Positions 1-13,400 of a stretch of DNA of 64,000 bases are shown one piece after another. Below the pieces are notes generated by a model that had not been told where the DNA came from, ran no database searches, and saw only the letters and a list, made by a program, of their open reading frames with translations. The DNA is taken from contig CP136062.1 in the NCBI GenBank assembly GCA_032622095.1, positions 52,219,349 to 52,283,348 on the forward strand. The letters run 5' to 3'. Every line of letters starts with the position of its first letter. Within the stretch, counting starts at the first letter, position 1. Origin of the DNA: Siphonodentalium dalli. Taxonomy: Eukaryota > Mollusca > Scaphopoda > Gadilida > Siphonodentaliidae. The translations under genes and the position numbers were made by a program.

Positions 1-239
1 TTAAAGTTTGTTGGATAAAATAGCACACCGCGAGTACTGAAATATTTTTTTAGAAACGAAATATTTTAGCGCCCAATTTGCCAAGTATGTGTACATGTAA
101 TATCACATTGAACACTGACAATGCAATGACAAATCAAAAATGGCCTCTTCATCCACACCTTCCCATATTGTCACAAACAATACCATATCAGGTGTGTATA
201 GGATGAAGATATTTCCCGAGATCAAAGAGAGATAACGAT

Positions 240-402
240 ATATTTTTATTTATGACACCTAAACTATTTGCGAAGGCATACTAACTTGAGCGTTTACAGA
301 ATACATCTTCGACTCAAATTACTTATGTTTCTATATATTATCGATATTAGATCGTTGTTGTCACCGGAAATTTAATGAAAATGGCGTACAGTACCCCTTT
401 AA
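240..402. mobile_element. family G fragment (right end)
   Basis: Matches the last ~150 bp of full G copies, including ATCGATATTAGATCGTTGTT, and ends GTACAGTACCCCTTTAA. Confidence 0.8.
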
Positions 403-664
403 CCCTTTCATGACTGGAGCTTCCTGAAATTTTATGAAAATTCTGAGCCAATGCATTCTCTTATATATGCAAGTCACCCATATATATGCATATAGGGCGT
501 CTCGCATATATAAGAGAATGCATTGGCCTAACAATATTTACCTTGACCAGTGCAATATCTTATATATGCGAGGCTCCCATTGGGAGACAAGCATATATAA
601 GACAATGCACTGGCACAGGGTCTGTAATGCTGCACCAGCGCAGCTCCCGTCATGACATGGTTAA
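399..664. mobile_element. family D MITE, copy D1
   Basis: TTAACCCTTTCATGACTGGA at the left and CCCGTCATGACATGGTTAA at the right, with two diverged hairpins of the CCAATGCATTCTCTTATATA type. It shares its left TTAA with a family G fragment. Confidence 0.83.
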
Positions 665-714
665 GTATGTTGGTGATTTTTGGAACGTGCCTTGAAAAGG
701 AGTTCTAAATAAAT

Positions 715-747
715 GTTGTTGTTGTTGTTGTTGTTGTTGTTTTGTTG
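715..747. repeat. (TTG)n microsatellite
   Basis: TTGTTGTTG run just right of D1. (CAA)n runs also occur at 13709-13726 and 22727-22747, the first of them inside J1. Confidence 0.9.
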
Positions 748-1218
748 TTAAGTAGAAGTGCCACCGGGAAGATAAAGCATCGTTGCCGAAATATATATAT
801 TTGAATTCTATAAACCTATCTGCCAACAGTAACTGTTCTATTGATTAGCCCATGCCAAAATGATTGATATACAATGTATAATGCAGTGTAAATAAACGCA
901 AAGAATTATACCACGCACATTGCGCGTCCCAAGCTTTCTGCTGGTGACATAATGGCATTTGTAAACAAAGTCTGAATAATGTTACAAATATTGACTTTTG
1001 GTTAAAAAATTATTTTTAAATTGTATAAATACAGGGTGTAAAAATGACAGTTGAATATTTTAGAAAATTAATTACAAAATCAACAAAGGATGACATGCAG
1101 AAAACATTAAACCTATAAAACACTCGACCTATATATGCATCTGGTTAGGATTGTTATTCCATAAAATCTGAACTGTTGGCGCAAATTGAAATAAAATCAT
1201 GTTGATCTGCTGGTACAA

Positions 1219-1690
1219 TATGTGACCCGCTATATCAAATCCAGTCGTATATATAAGTCGGGATTATTTTTACCCTGTGCCAATGCATTCTCTTATATAT
1301 GCGAGTCGACCATATGTCGCCTCTCATATATAAGAGAATGCATTGGCCTAACAATTGTTTATCATTTTTTTTAAATAAATGTTTCTTACAATTTTTAGGA
1401 CATAAAATAAAAAAACATCCATTACCCTGCAGGGAGCCCCACACATATATAGAAGCATATAGAAGAGTGTCGTCTGCTCATGTTTGTCTGGGGCTCTGTG
1501 TGGGTAAAATTATAAAATTGTTAAAGAATACAAGAAAAAAGTATTAAAATTGTAAAAAATTGTTAGGCCAATGCATTCTCTTATATATGCGAGGCGACCT
1601 ATGGTCGACTCGCATATATAAGAGAATGCATTGGCACAGGGTTAAAAAAATCCAGACTTACGACTGGATTTGATATGGCGGGTCACATAT
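1219..1690. mobile_element. family A MITE, copy A1
   Basis: Terminal inverted repeats start ATGTGACCCGC(C/T)ATATCAA and end in the reverse complement. The 67-nt hairpins at 1280-1346 and 1568-1634 sit inside the termini as inverted copies of each other. The core contains CCCTGCAGGGAGCCCCACAC. Probably flanked by TA. Confidence 0.88.
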
Positions 1691-2028
1691 TGGATCCATT
1701 TAACCCCGTTCCGTGCATGTTGTTATAATGCTACAGGTCGAAGTTCTGGAGTAGCATTTCATATATATGGAAATCTTAAATATTCAAAAGCTCCTTATAT
1801 GGAATGCTACTACATAATTTTGACATGTATAGCACTAAAACACGGAACGGGGCTGGATGGATACAATGTCTGCGACTCAATGACAAGTCGTGGGTATTGA
1901 AAACATAAAATAAATAAACTTTTCAAGAATTTCCATTTGCAATGCACTGGGTGCTAGCGCTTACACATATGTATATCACTGTGTTCGGAAACGGTGAAAA
2001 GCCGACTGTAATTTGGATTTTACGCCTA

Positions 2029-2489
2029 TATGTGACCCGCCATATCAAATCCAGTCGTAAGTCGGGATTTTTTTACCCTGTGCCAATGCATTCTCTTATA
2101 TATGCGAGTCGACCATAGGTCGCCTCGCATATATAAGAGAATGCATTTGCCTAACAATTTTTTACAATTTTAATAATTTTGTCTTGTATTCTTTAACAAT
2201 TTTATAATTTCACCCATACAGAGCCCCAGACAAACATGAGCAGACGACACTCTTATATATGCTTCTATATATGTGTGGGGCTCCCTGCAGGGTAATGGAT
2301 GTTTTTTTATTTTATGTCCTAAAAATTGAAAGAAACATTTATTTAAAAGAAATGATAAAAAATTGTTAGCCAATGCAATCTCTTATGTATGCGAGGCGAC
2401 CTATGGTCGACTCGCATATATAAGAGAATGCATTGGCACAGGGTAAAAACATTCCGACTTTCGACTGGATTTGATATGGCGGGTCATAT
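2029..2489. mobile_element. family A MITE, copy A2 (inverted relative to A1)
   Basis: Same termini as A1. The core is the reverse complement of A1's core (GTGTGGGGCTCCCTGCAGGG). Hairpins at 2083-2149 and 2370-2436. Confidence 0.88.
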
Positions 2490-3384
2490 ATATATATATA
2501 ACGGTGTTCTCAGAGACTTTGGGCGTATATCAATATGAGGGGGGCTGGGGAGGGGGACACGTCTACGACATTTGCGAAACACGTTCAAGCTCATTGTTGT
2601 CTTTGATCATCACTAGACTTTGGCAGGGATATGTGGTAACAATATGAGACATTGCTTGCATAGAAATCCCCGAACGAAGACGATATATATGGCAACGCCC
2701 CAGTTATAAGGCGCAAACCACACATGTATACATATAGTTCGGCCAAACATGATATAAGATGGCACCTTAGATTACTGATCGCCCGATATGCATCACAGAA
2801 GCCGAGCCGGGGTACCATTCACCTCAAATGTTTGATATTCTGAAACTCGACCCTTTAATTTGACGGAACTCTTTGCAATTACATGCATGGCGTGTATTCC
2901 ACCATGAGATCATATGACTGAATCACGCCTTCTATTTACACGCGTGATGCCGACCCCGTCGCATTCTATTCGTATGCTAAATGACAGAATCGTCCCCAAT
3001 ATCATCATGCACCAGGTCACGCATTGCTACTTTAATATCTGAGTTTCAATTTCTTTTGTCCCACATCAAGGCCAATTTGATGTGGAGATGTGTGAGATAA
3101 CCGACTTGCAATTATATGTACGAAATACTATATATATATATATATGCTTGTCGGCCATGCGTTTATACTGTATAATTAATAAGCAACGGACATAGCTAGA
3201 AGGTCACCGTTGGGGGCATGTCCAATATGTATAGTTTCCAACTGCACCCCTTCACTGAGGTGTGCATGGCGTCTGACGCATGAAGATTACTCGAACATCA
3301 TTTTTGTCACCCAACAACCCAATTATTGAAAATTCCCCACCACTGTCATATCACGACTTCATCTGCCCATCTTGTCTTCTAGTC

Positions 3385-3410
3385 CCCCTCTCTCTCTTTC
3401 TCTCTGTCTC

Positions 3411-3447
<37 letters not shown>

Positions 3448-3454
3448 GTCTCTC

Positions 3455-3499
<45 letters not shown>

Positions 3500-3520
3500 A
3501 TATCTCTCTCTCTCTCTCCT
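3385..3520. repeat. (CT)n / (CTGT)n microsatellite
   Basis: Long CTCTCT and CTGTCTGT runs. Open frames across it are artefacts. Confidence 0.95.
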
Positions 3521-4123
3521 CACGTCCTGCTATCACTAACATGCACTATCTTCTTCCCCCCTTTTCCATCCCTAATAACTCATATTCAGTTATATATCTC
3601 CATTTCTGCTAAAACCATTATTTCCAACCCTTCCCGTCTGACATCGGGCTTGGGGGCAACACCTGAAGTGATGTATAAACACTTCCGATTTTAAGAGTGT
3701 ATTATGGCTAAAGTTGGTTGAAGTTTGGTGCGTTTGTGTCCACTGTGCTTGATAATAACTTTATGGTTAATTATGGGTGTTCAGAGATTAAGGCCTTGAA
3801 AATGAGTTAAGTATAATAAAAAGTAAAATAATAATAAAATGGCTATTACTCCGTCAAGAAAATTTGGACCGAAATCGTAAAACCTTCATTTTCAGCAGCC
3901 CTTAAATAGATGCCTACATTCCCTGAAATTTCGCGTTCTTATATTGCCATCAATTTCCAATTAAACAGAAAACGGCATCAATCGAAAACAATATGCTTCC
4001 TTGGCTACACCATGGAAGTATAATTAATATCGAAGCACTGTCTCCACTGGCAGAATTCAGCAATCAACAAAGATTGTCGAACATTCGAACCATATCGACT
4101 GTACCATTTCAGAGGACACATCG

Positions 4124-4663
4124 TGTAAAGGGATACTGTACCCACATGTTGTTGTTGGTTTCTTTAGTCTCAGAGTTGTAGAAAAGGGTAACTGGATTTC
4201 CATTATTTGAGTCTGTTGAGTACGAAGTAATGTTACGGATGGCAGATTAGCCGGAATGCGAAAATACCAATTGTCGTTGTCGAGTAATTTTTTTACAGTT
4301 TTCAGGCAAATGTATCAAATAAATGTTATATTATATACATATACTAGTCACATATACTCATTAAGTCATTACTTGTATAGTCATTATAGTCAGTGAGTTG
4401 TTTGAGTTTACGCCCCGTATATCAATATATTTTTAACACGATCATGTGTGCCACGCTTTGCCCAATCCACTATCCGTGAATTATTTTGATTACGTCTTGT
4501 ATACGGAAATTCGTAATTTAATTTATTTTAAGATAACCTATTAACCTGAACGTTTACAGAATACATCTTGAAATTACTTATATATAGTTTTCTATATGTT
4601 ATCGATATTAGATCGTTATTATCACCGGGAATTTATTGAAAATGACGTACAGTACCCCTTTAA
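4124..4663. mobile_element. family G element, copy G2
   Basis: GTAAAGGGATACTGTACCC at the left and GTACAGTACCCCTTTAA at the right; about 540 bp, no coding potential. The left TTAA is degraded. Confidence 0.83.
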
Positions 4664-4673
4664 AATATCAATA

Positions 4674-4976
4674 TATGTGACCCGCCATATCAAATCCAGT
4701 CGTAAGTCGGGATTTTTTTTACCCTGTGCCAATGCATTCTCTTATATGTGCGAGTCGACCATAGGTCGCCTCGCATATATAAGAGAATGCATTGGCCTAA
4801 CAATTTTTTATATTTAAAAAAAAAAAAATGTTTCTTACAATTTTTAGGACATTAAATTAAAAAAATCCATTACCCTGCAGGGAGCCCCACACATATATAG
4901 AAGCATATAGAAGAGTGTCGTCTGCTCATGAAAAAAACATGACTTACGACTGGATTTGATATGGCGGGTCACATAT
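4674..4976. mobile_element. family A MITE, copy A3, internally deleted
   Basis: Both GTGACCCGCC termini are present and one hairpin remains (4729-4795). The part between TCTGCTCATG and the right terminus, including hairpin 2, is missing. It lies 10 bp after a family G copy. Confidence 0.85.
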
Positions 4977-5492
4977 AGTTCCGCCAACAAAAGTCGATCA
5001 CTGCATATATATAATTCATTTATGACAATTGACTATTTGGATATAAACTTTATGAAAATAAATGATTTTGGCATGATTATTTGCTATTCATTCTGAACAC
5101 TTTAGCGGATCGTTACGCGCCATGCACTTGACATGAGGATTAGTACATGTGATAGAATAAACTTGTTTTACTGATGTTATTGGATATCAACCGTGGCAGA
5201 TCACAGCGGGTTATACTATATAACATAATACCATTGTAAATGTCACGCCCTTATATCACAATAAACCATTTAATTTGACATATTACTTGCAATGACTACC
5301 ACAGTAGATATGGGATTGCAGTTTGTATGGACATGTTTTATTATATTAATTTTATTTGACAGCCGCGGTGCATTTGGTATTGCAGTTTGAATGGCATGTA
5401 TGGATTCAACGGGGTTTACATTGTAGTTATACGGACCAGTAACAACCCTCTTACTTAATTATAAGCATGTGGTTCTTTGGTACATTTGAGCT

Positions 5493-5650
5493 TACAGTAA
5501 TGCTCAAAGTAATTGTCCACTTAACCACAGCAGAATTATGGGTAATTTTTCAGGATTTAGTCGGAAATATGGCTTGTTGCCATTCATCGGAAAGCTCTCG
5601 CCAATAATTATGCTGTGGTTAAGTGGTCAATTACTTTGAGCATTACTGTA
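5493..5650. mobile_element. family E foldback, shortened (E1)
   Basis: TACAGTAATGCTCAAAGTAA and GCATTACTGTA ends; the right arm is partly deleted after GCTCTCG. Confidence 0.82.
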
Positions 5651-7300
5651 TACTTGTATAGGCCTTGCTATTGTAATCGTACATCTATATATAGGTCTAT
5701 AGATCTATAGGTCATATGGATACGGGTCCATTCTGATGGAACGTTCAACGATACATATATATTGTAAACTAATTGAATCATGATGGCTCCGATGGTTTTG
5801 CAAGACGGCCGGAAAATACATCTTCATTGGGCGGGTTTGCAATAATTAGCCATGTAGGTTCATACACACGTACGTGTAACATGTAACGTGTGTTGCTACG
5901 TATAAAATAATAATAATAATAAGACCCTTGTCCGGAACGCTTCTATTAATTAATATTGATTTTATTTCGAATATTTGAGTATAATACATACAATCAATTT
6001 GGGACATGTGCGTCACACGGAGAGTAACAAGCGGGCCCGTTAACTCTATTTCTATCTGAGATCGCCTGAACGACTTTATTATAAAAATAGTAATACAAAA
6101 CTATCCTAATTGATTATCGCATTATATAAGAACATATCTATATAAATCAAACAGCGTTTTCGGAGAGATGTCTTCGATTCATTATTATATATGTGTATTA
6201 TATATACCCCGGAAACTCATTCTGGACTCGTCGACCTATGACCTCTTAGGCCTATAGCTACTCGAACAACAACTAATATTACTTTTACCATAAAAATGCT
6301 GCATGACGTAGGTTAGATTGTTAAAACTGCCATAATATCAGTCATATTTGTATTTCTTCGATGTGGGATAGTTGCCTAGCAACCGTTGTCACGGACGGTC
6401 TGCCGCGACATCTATACATCTGCAAATGATTAATAGTGTATAAGGAACCTATGTGCCAAGTTTCATAGTGTTATCACCATTTGTACAATTGTTACGTCAA
6501 ACGCCAGGACTATTATGTGGTATTTTGCCTTTCAGATACTCAAAGCCATGGGGTACGTTTTAGGGGGTAGTGTTATGTTTCCGGCTATACAATCTTAAAG
6601 ATGGTGATGGTTCGATATATCTCATCACTTTCCTGTTCTGAACTAACTACTCTTCTAGTATAATGGTTCATATTTTAGCTCATTGTCGTCTGAATATCTT
6701 TACTCGCCCTCTTTTGTTAGGAAAATTTTGAATCACCATGCGATTTATATACTCTCTTCGCCAATAAATGTCATCACAATTATGGAATATCGACTGTTAG
6801 TAAGCTCTAGCACCAATTACGCATATCTATCGACACATGCTTCATGATGGACGGGTATGTGTGAAGATTGAGTCCATACATTAGCCTACAAATGATTGCA
6901 TTCGCATATGGTCTAATGGAATTTCGTCAGAAATTGCACCATTGCGAAAATTCATGATATCTCAAAAAGCTCAACTCGGATTCTAGGGGACTTTTGCCAA
7001 GTTGATCATAAACATGTTCTTATTAATCCCTGAAAAATTCAGCTTTCCGGGATTTTTTGCACTAGTGAAACCTAATGTGCCTGGACTAATAGCCATCTAA
7101 TATTTATTACACTCATTAAACAGGGGGTGGCAGGAAGTCCATATTGGACTAAGCCGTCCCCTCTCAATATATCACATACATTTGTGATTGTTTATCTTGT
7201 TCTTTCTATGTTATGTATATATGTTATGTGTATATTGGAAATAAATTATCCTATCCTATTCCGCCAAAATCACTGTCAATTTTCTAACTTTTTTTTACAG

Positions 7301-7420
7301 GTCAACAGTGCAATACTCCCCTTGGATTAGAAGTTGGATCAATCACCAAAGAACAATTGTCTTCCTCACCTAAACGCGCCTCATCTTCAATAGATTACCT
7401 CCGATACGGATGCTGTGCAG
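7301..7420 (+). CDS. VWDE-like: exon 1: start of F5/8 type C (discoidin) domain
   Basis: The acceptor is a T-run ending in ACAG and the donor is GTAGGT. The translation begins QQCNTPLGLEVGSITKEQL, the classic opening of a coagulation factor 5/8 C domain (Cys, P-L-G-x-E, then G-x-I-x-x-x-Q-L). It enters in phase 1 and leaves in phase 1 after YGCCAG. The intron after it is 12.6 kb, the longest in the window, and full of repeats. F5/8C domains bind glycans, phospholipid or collagen at the cell surface. Confidence 0.85.
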
Positions 7421-10400
7421 GTAGGTCGACGTCAACCACACGCGATCAACCGGGCCTAAAACATTCGTGGTTGGGTCTCCATATCTATCACAACCCCCCC
7501 CCACCCAAATTTTATAGTAAAATTGAGATTTTTTTTTACGAAATATACATGTAAACATCAACCCTATAAGTATTGCACTAAAATGACTTGATTATAATAT
7601 AAGGAAAACTATATAAATCAACCGTTTTGCATTTATATAAGTTACGGAGTGTCATCTGATGATAAATCCATGTTCAGATAATAAGTTTGTTGAATATATT
7701 TGCTTATTCTTCACGAACACCCCTCCAGATCAATAGACTTTTGTATAACTGAATGGGAGAATCCATTCCGTATAGAAAGGGTTAAAGCAGAATGCACATA
7801 TATTCTACAACTTATTTCGCGCTCCGCGTGTATACTGGTGTAGAAATTCTTGTTTCGCCTGGGCGCTGGGGGGTTTTATTTATAGAAATGGGAATTTTTG
7901 GGACGATTTAAAAGTCGAACTGCGGACCCGGAGGCCGAGTTAGGTAAAAGGTGTTTTTGGGAATTTCAATTTCGTTTATTGTCCTTTACATTATTATGTC
8001 AATAATGTTGATTTTTGTTTTGTGACAAGCTTTGTCAATTACAAATAAAAGATATGAAAAAGATAATTTGTAAGTCTTATATTTCAACTTTTATAGACAT
8101 TTTTCGTTCTGCAGCCCACTGAGGGTTGTGGTCGGAGACGGCCATATCGGCCGCCGGTTCGTTAATTAGGTGCTGGTTAACGGAATTCTGAGTTGGTCAT
8201 TCGCGAAACCAATATATTTAATATTCTATAATTACAATCATGGGTATATAAATTATTATTTTGAGCGCGTTACCATTTCTGACATTGGTTTTCTTGTATA
8301 TTATTTCCAAGAATGACGTAAAAACCAAATTCGTCTTCAATATAACTCGCGCGCGCGACACTCGTCATATTTAATATTATATATCGCACTGTGGGCATGG
8401 CAAGTGACTGCATATAAACCATTTTAAAACAACTGCGTGTAATATGCATATGGTAGGCATGCGCGGTGGGTTCTGAGATGGGCTGGTTTGGACCCCTGTA
8501 GGTCAATAAGAAGATAATATTTCACTCAACGTGCAGCCTCTTCATTTGCGGCACGACATCCTGTTAACATAATGGCACCTATATAACATGTTACTATAGC
8601 TTGCTGTGACTAGAGAGTTTTACTGGCAGTTAAATTCCACACAAAAAAATCTACGTGTATTATATATGCATGGTCTGAATGGCCGATTGTCTCAGGCGAT
8701 TCCTGGTTCCCTGATCAATATTCACGGATGTTTTAATTGTCGTCTGGTAATTTTCAAACGGACTAATTGCTATTTTCCATTGATTGAAGTGTTTGCTTAC
8801 AATTCTAGTAGTGTGTGATGAACAGAAGTGCGTCGAATGTCCGTTAAATAGAGAGCAGTCGATAAACAGAGAATATATAGTTGGTAAAATACATGTATGC
8901 CATTCACCAGGTTTATATGAGAATGCGTCGCACTTCAAGTGTCGACATAAAATACATGTACTATTTAGACTGTATCTACACATGTACATGCGGAAAGACA
9001 TCGAGCGATTGTTCAATTAATGGTGGCTGTTGATATATCGCGAACTCGTCAATTAAGTTCGCATGTTTCCGTTGATTATATATGGTACCCAGGATTTACA
9101 AACGGCGAGTTTGGTATACAGAATCTCCGAAATCTTGATTTTAATTGGCACCCAGAACCCCCGAAACGTTTATTACGCCACACATTACGCCACACAGTGG
9201 TGTAAGCTGGTGTAGAGTTTTTCATATTCTGTGGTCGATCGATAATCCACTGGGCGACTGTATTATGGTTATTTCGTACTTGAGTATAAATCGTACCGAT
9301 AGAGTCACGATAGTACGACAAAGATTAGCACATGTGTTTTCGTCACCGGTGTAATTGTGGGGGCATGTTTCTATTATGAAGGTTCGCTATCCCGAAGGTC
9401 CGCTATTCCGAAGGTTCTCTATTCCGAAGGTTTTTTGTTATTTTTATGTTAATTCTATATTCTAAAGTATTGAGACTAATTTGAGAGGGTTCATTATCAC
9501 AAAGATTCTTTTTATGGAGTGTGCGCTCACATCCGAACTGATCCAGCGCGCATACCGATACAGATACAGGAGGAAATAACTTAACTTAGAACATTAAATG
9601 TGATTTTGTTTTGTTTTCGCGGGTTTTCTTGAGATTTAATGTCATTACGTGGGCCCATACTTTTGAATTCTTGGCATATAATATGAATGTTGTGGTATAT
9701 ATGGACCCTCCCGCATTGCGACATGACACAGGTACAGTTGACTAAAGTGATGTTCTGTGCGGGCTCCAATTTGGAGTTCAATATTTTAAGGGCCAAATTT
9801 AGGATTTTATGGGCCCATACCTTTGAACTCTGGGCATATAATATGAATATTGGGGGCATGTCTCTATTCCGAAGGTTCACTATCCAGAATGTCCACTAAT
9901 CCGAAATTTCTCTGAATGTTCGCTATTCCGAAGGTTCACCAATCAGAAGGTTCGTTATTCCGAAGGTTCTGTATTCCGAAGGTTTTTGTTATTTTAAGGT
10001 TAATTCTATATTCTAAAGTATTGGGAGGATTCATTATCACAAAGATTCTTTTTATGAAGGAAATAACTTAAAACATTAAATGTGATTTTGTTTTGTTTTC
10101 GCGGGTTTTCTTGAGTTTAATGTCATTACGTATGACTTTATTTCTCATTAATTATTCACGCCAAGCAGCCCACACAATTGCTATGTTTCCATGCGATTTA
10201 ATGTCATTACGTGTGACCTAATATCTCAATAATCTGAGGCAAGAGTACGCCTGCTAAAGGCGAATTATAACAGTGGGGCTATAACGCTCAATGAATACTG
10301 GGAGCTATAACAAACTGCGCAGCAGAATATCGCTGATTAGACGAGTATGAGATGATCCTAACTGCAATTGTGACTTTGTTTAAAGGCCCACTTAATTTTC

Positions 10401-13400
10401 GAGTCATTCATTTTTGTTATAGTATATACGGTTTTAATAACAATTTATGCCATAAAATTTGAATAAATTACTATAATTCATCATTATTTTAAACGCAGAA
10501 TCATTCTATCTCCTAGTTTGAAACACCTTTAAAATACCTCGACAAGTCGTGAGTCGTATATCTAGCAATTAGCAACTAACATGTCCTCTTCGGCTTTCCA
10601 TAGATTTCAACGTAATTTGATACTTATGGGTATTTGTGTCCGGGAAGTGTTTTGGACGGGTCAAATCGTGAGCCCGACCTGACCTTGACCTTTAAAATTG
10701 TCAATGCAAGGTCAATTTGGGTAAAACGGACAAATTTCGGCGAAATTTGATACCTATGGATACTTTTGTCCGGGGAGTGTTTAGAACGGGTCAAATCGTG
10801 ACATCGGCGTGACCTTGACCTTCAATGTGGTCAATCAAAGGTCAAATAGGGTAAAACGGATGAATTTCGACGAAATTTGATACCTATCGGTACTTTTGTC
10901 GGGGGAGTGTTTTGGACGGGTCAAATCATGACTCCGACCTTACCTTGACCTTCAAAATTGTTAATTAAAGGTCAAGTGGGATAAAACGGACGGATTTCGA
11001 CGAAATTTGATACCTAGGGGTACTTTTCTCCGGGTGGGGGTGTTTTGGACGGGTCAAATCATGACCCTGACCTGACCTTGATTTTCGAAATAGTCAATTG
11101 AAGGTCAAATCGCGCCTTTCGCCGGAAATCAGATGGGAAACATCCCGGACGAAGTCGGGCCCATCAGCTTGTGTAATAAAGAAGACATTTTGAAGAAAGT
11201 AATGTATAACACGAGAAACGGGAAAACTTGAAATATAGAAGTATGCAAATTTCCCACATAAAATTTGAAAGCTAGTTTATAGAATAATTGTATTATAATT
11301 TATATTTATGGCTAATAATATGATATTGGTGGCGTTCCCATTTCTGACTATGGTTTTCTTGTTTTAATTGGTACCCAGATCCCCGAAAAGTTGATTTGAA
11401 TGTGTACCCAGAATCCCGAAACGTTGATTTGAATTGGTACCCAGAATCACCGAAACGTTGATTTTAATTGGTACACAGAATCCCCGAAACGTTGATTTTA
11501 ATTGATACCCAGAATCACCGAAACGTTGATTTTTAATTGGTACCCAGAATCGCCAAAAACTTTGATTTTCATTTGTACCCAGAATCCCCGAAACGTTGAT
11601 TTTAATTGGTACTCAGAATCCCCGAAACGTTGATTTTAATTGGTACCCAGAATCCCCGATACGTTGACTTTAATAGGTACCCAGAATCACCGAAACGTTG
11701 ATTTTAATTGGTACCCAGAAACCCCGAAACGTTGATTTTAATTGGTACCCAGAATCACCAAAAACGTTGATTTTAATTGGTGCCCAGGATCTATACAAAA
11801 CGTTGATGTTGGTACCCAACATCGCCGAAGTGTTTATTTTAATGGGCACCCATTATCCTCAAAATGTTGATTAGAGTACCCCAGGATCTCCAAATCTCAC
11901 CCAATCGATTATTGAACATGTTCAGCTAAGCAGGTGGATTTATAATGTAAACATATAATATACATGTAATGTTGAGAGTTGTTTTTCGTTTAGTTAAATT
12001 AACATTGGCTTGCATGAATGGATTAGAAACGGCGATTTCTCATTGAATAAAACTTTCTAGAAGCAGACTACGTATCTAAGTCCATGGGGCTAGGTAATTT
12101 TCGAGATCACATGATGTGTACCATTATGATAATAAAATTTTCAGATGTCCTCGGTACTCAAATCAACGTCATAAGGATTAAAGGCCCACTTAATTTTTAA
12201 TCCCCAGATAATTTTATATAAAATATATGCCATATTATATACCATTTGAAAGAGGAAGCTTTAAAGCATTGTATTATCAATTTATTCGGTGTGATATTGT
12301 TGTTTTTGTTGAGATATCGACTTGTGTTCTGTGATCAAGTTTCATTATTTCCAATGGAAGGGGAATAACTCTATATCTTAAAATATAGAGTTATTCTCCT
12401 TCCATTATTATTTTTAATCTTGTTGCATTCTCTGAGCCATAACGTGGGAAATCTTTCTATGGTGTCAGCTGTTTTCTATTTCTCTATGGGCATATTCTGA
12501 GACACAGACTAAAAATGGTGATGAATTATAGTATTTTAATCATATTTTATGGCATAGATTGTTATTCAAACCGTATATCAAGGCACTATAAAAAAAATAA
12601 TCAGCGACTCGAAAATTAAATGGGACTTTAAGACATATTATGTACTTGTTCGGGTGCTTGAAACTGATAAGTTAGTAATCGGGAGCTATGCCAACTGGAG
12701 GAATGTAACATTATACTAACATCGCCGGAAACTTGTAGCAAATCGACCGTACCACTCCATAGAAAACGTCGTTTAAACAACGCTAAATTGTAAATATTTA
12801 CTATACTTGATTCGGGACACATCTATCGGCGATTAACGATTCACTACATTTAATTAATATATAAGAATGAATGTGTGTGTTGTCTATTTGGATATAATAA
12901 TTCTAAAAATTACAACATTGAACAAGATTATTCTCAATTTCTATTTGATCACCATACCGGGTTGTTTCACATCACTTTAAGTATTATATACTGCAATGGG
13001 GTGGAGTATTTCTTTTGGCCTGGTGACTTGTGGCTTAGATAGCTATATGTTAAAGGTACATGTTAAAGGGGTACTGTACCCAAGATGTTGTTGTTGGTTT
13101 CTATAATCCCCGAGTCGGAGAATAAGGTAACAACTTTTCCATTTTTTGAAAGTATGTTGAGTACGAAGTATTGTTACGGATGGCAAATTTACCGGAATGC
13201 AAAAATACAAATTGTCGTTGTCGAGTAATTTTTGTACAGTTTTCAACCAAATGAATCAAATAAACATTATAGTATATGCTTAGTAGTCCCATATACTCAT
13301 TTAAGTTAGTGTATGGTCACTAGTCAATGAGTGGCTTGGGTTTTCTCCCCGTATAAGCATAATGTTTCAAACGATCGTGTGTGCAATTGTTTTATTAATC

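Larger units (their letters stand above)
665..7300. other. upstream or 5' intronic region, no exon recognised
   Basis: Apart from A1-A3, G2, E1, the CT tract and small inverted repeats such as 1703-1852 (CCCCGTTCCGTG and complement), I see no supported coding sequence. The exon that must precede exon 1 is either here and too short to recognise, or outside the window. 5651-7290 shows nothing beyond AT-rich unique sequence. Confidence 0.6.

Noticed and set aside
1703-1852. Small gene or tRNA at the CCCCGTTCCGTG inverted pair
   Set aside because: Only a 12-bp inverted pair with an AT-rich, non-coding interior; probably another small foldback element with one copy in the window.
3280-3612. 110-codon Ser/Leu-rich open frame
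   Set aside because: Produced by the CT/CTGT microsatellite.
8660-9020. Overlapping 118- and 78-codon frames on opposite strands with several Cys
   Set aside because: No recognisable motif and no good splice sites; they lie inside the 12.6-kb intron. The Cys run (CDEQKCVECPL) does not match EGF or another domain I know.
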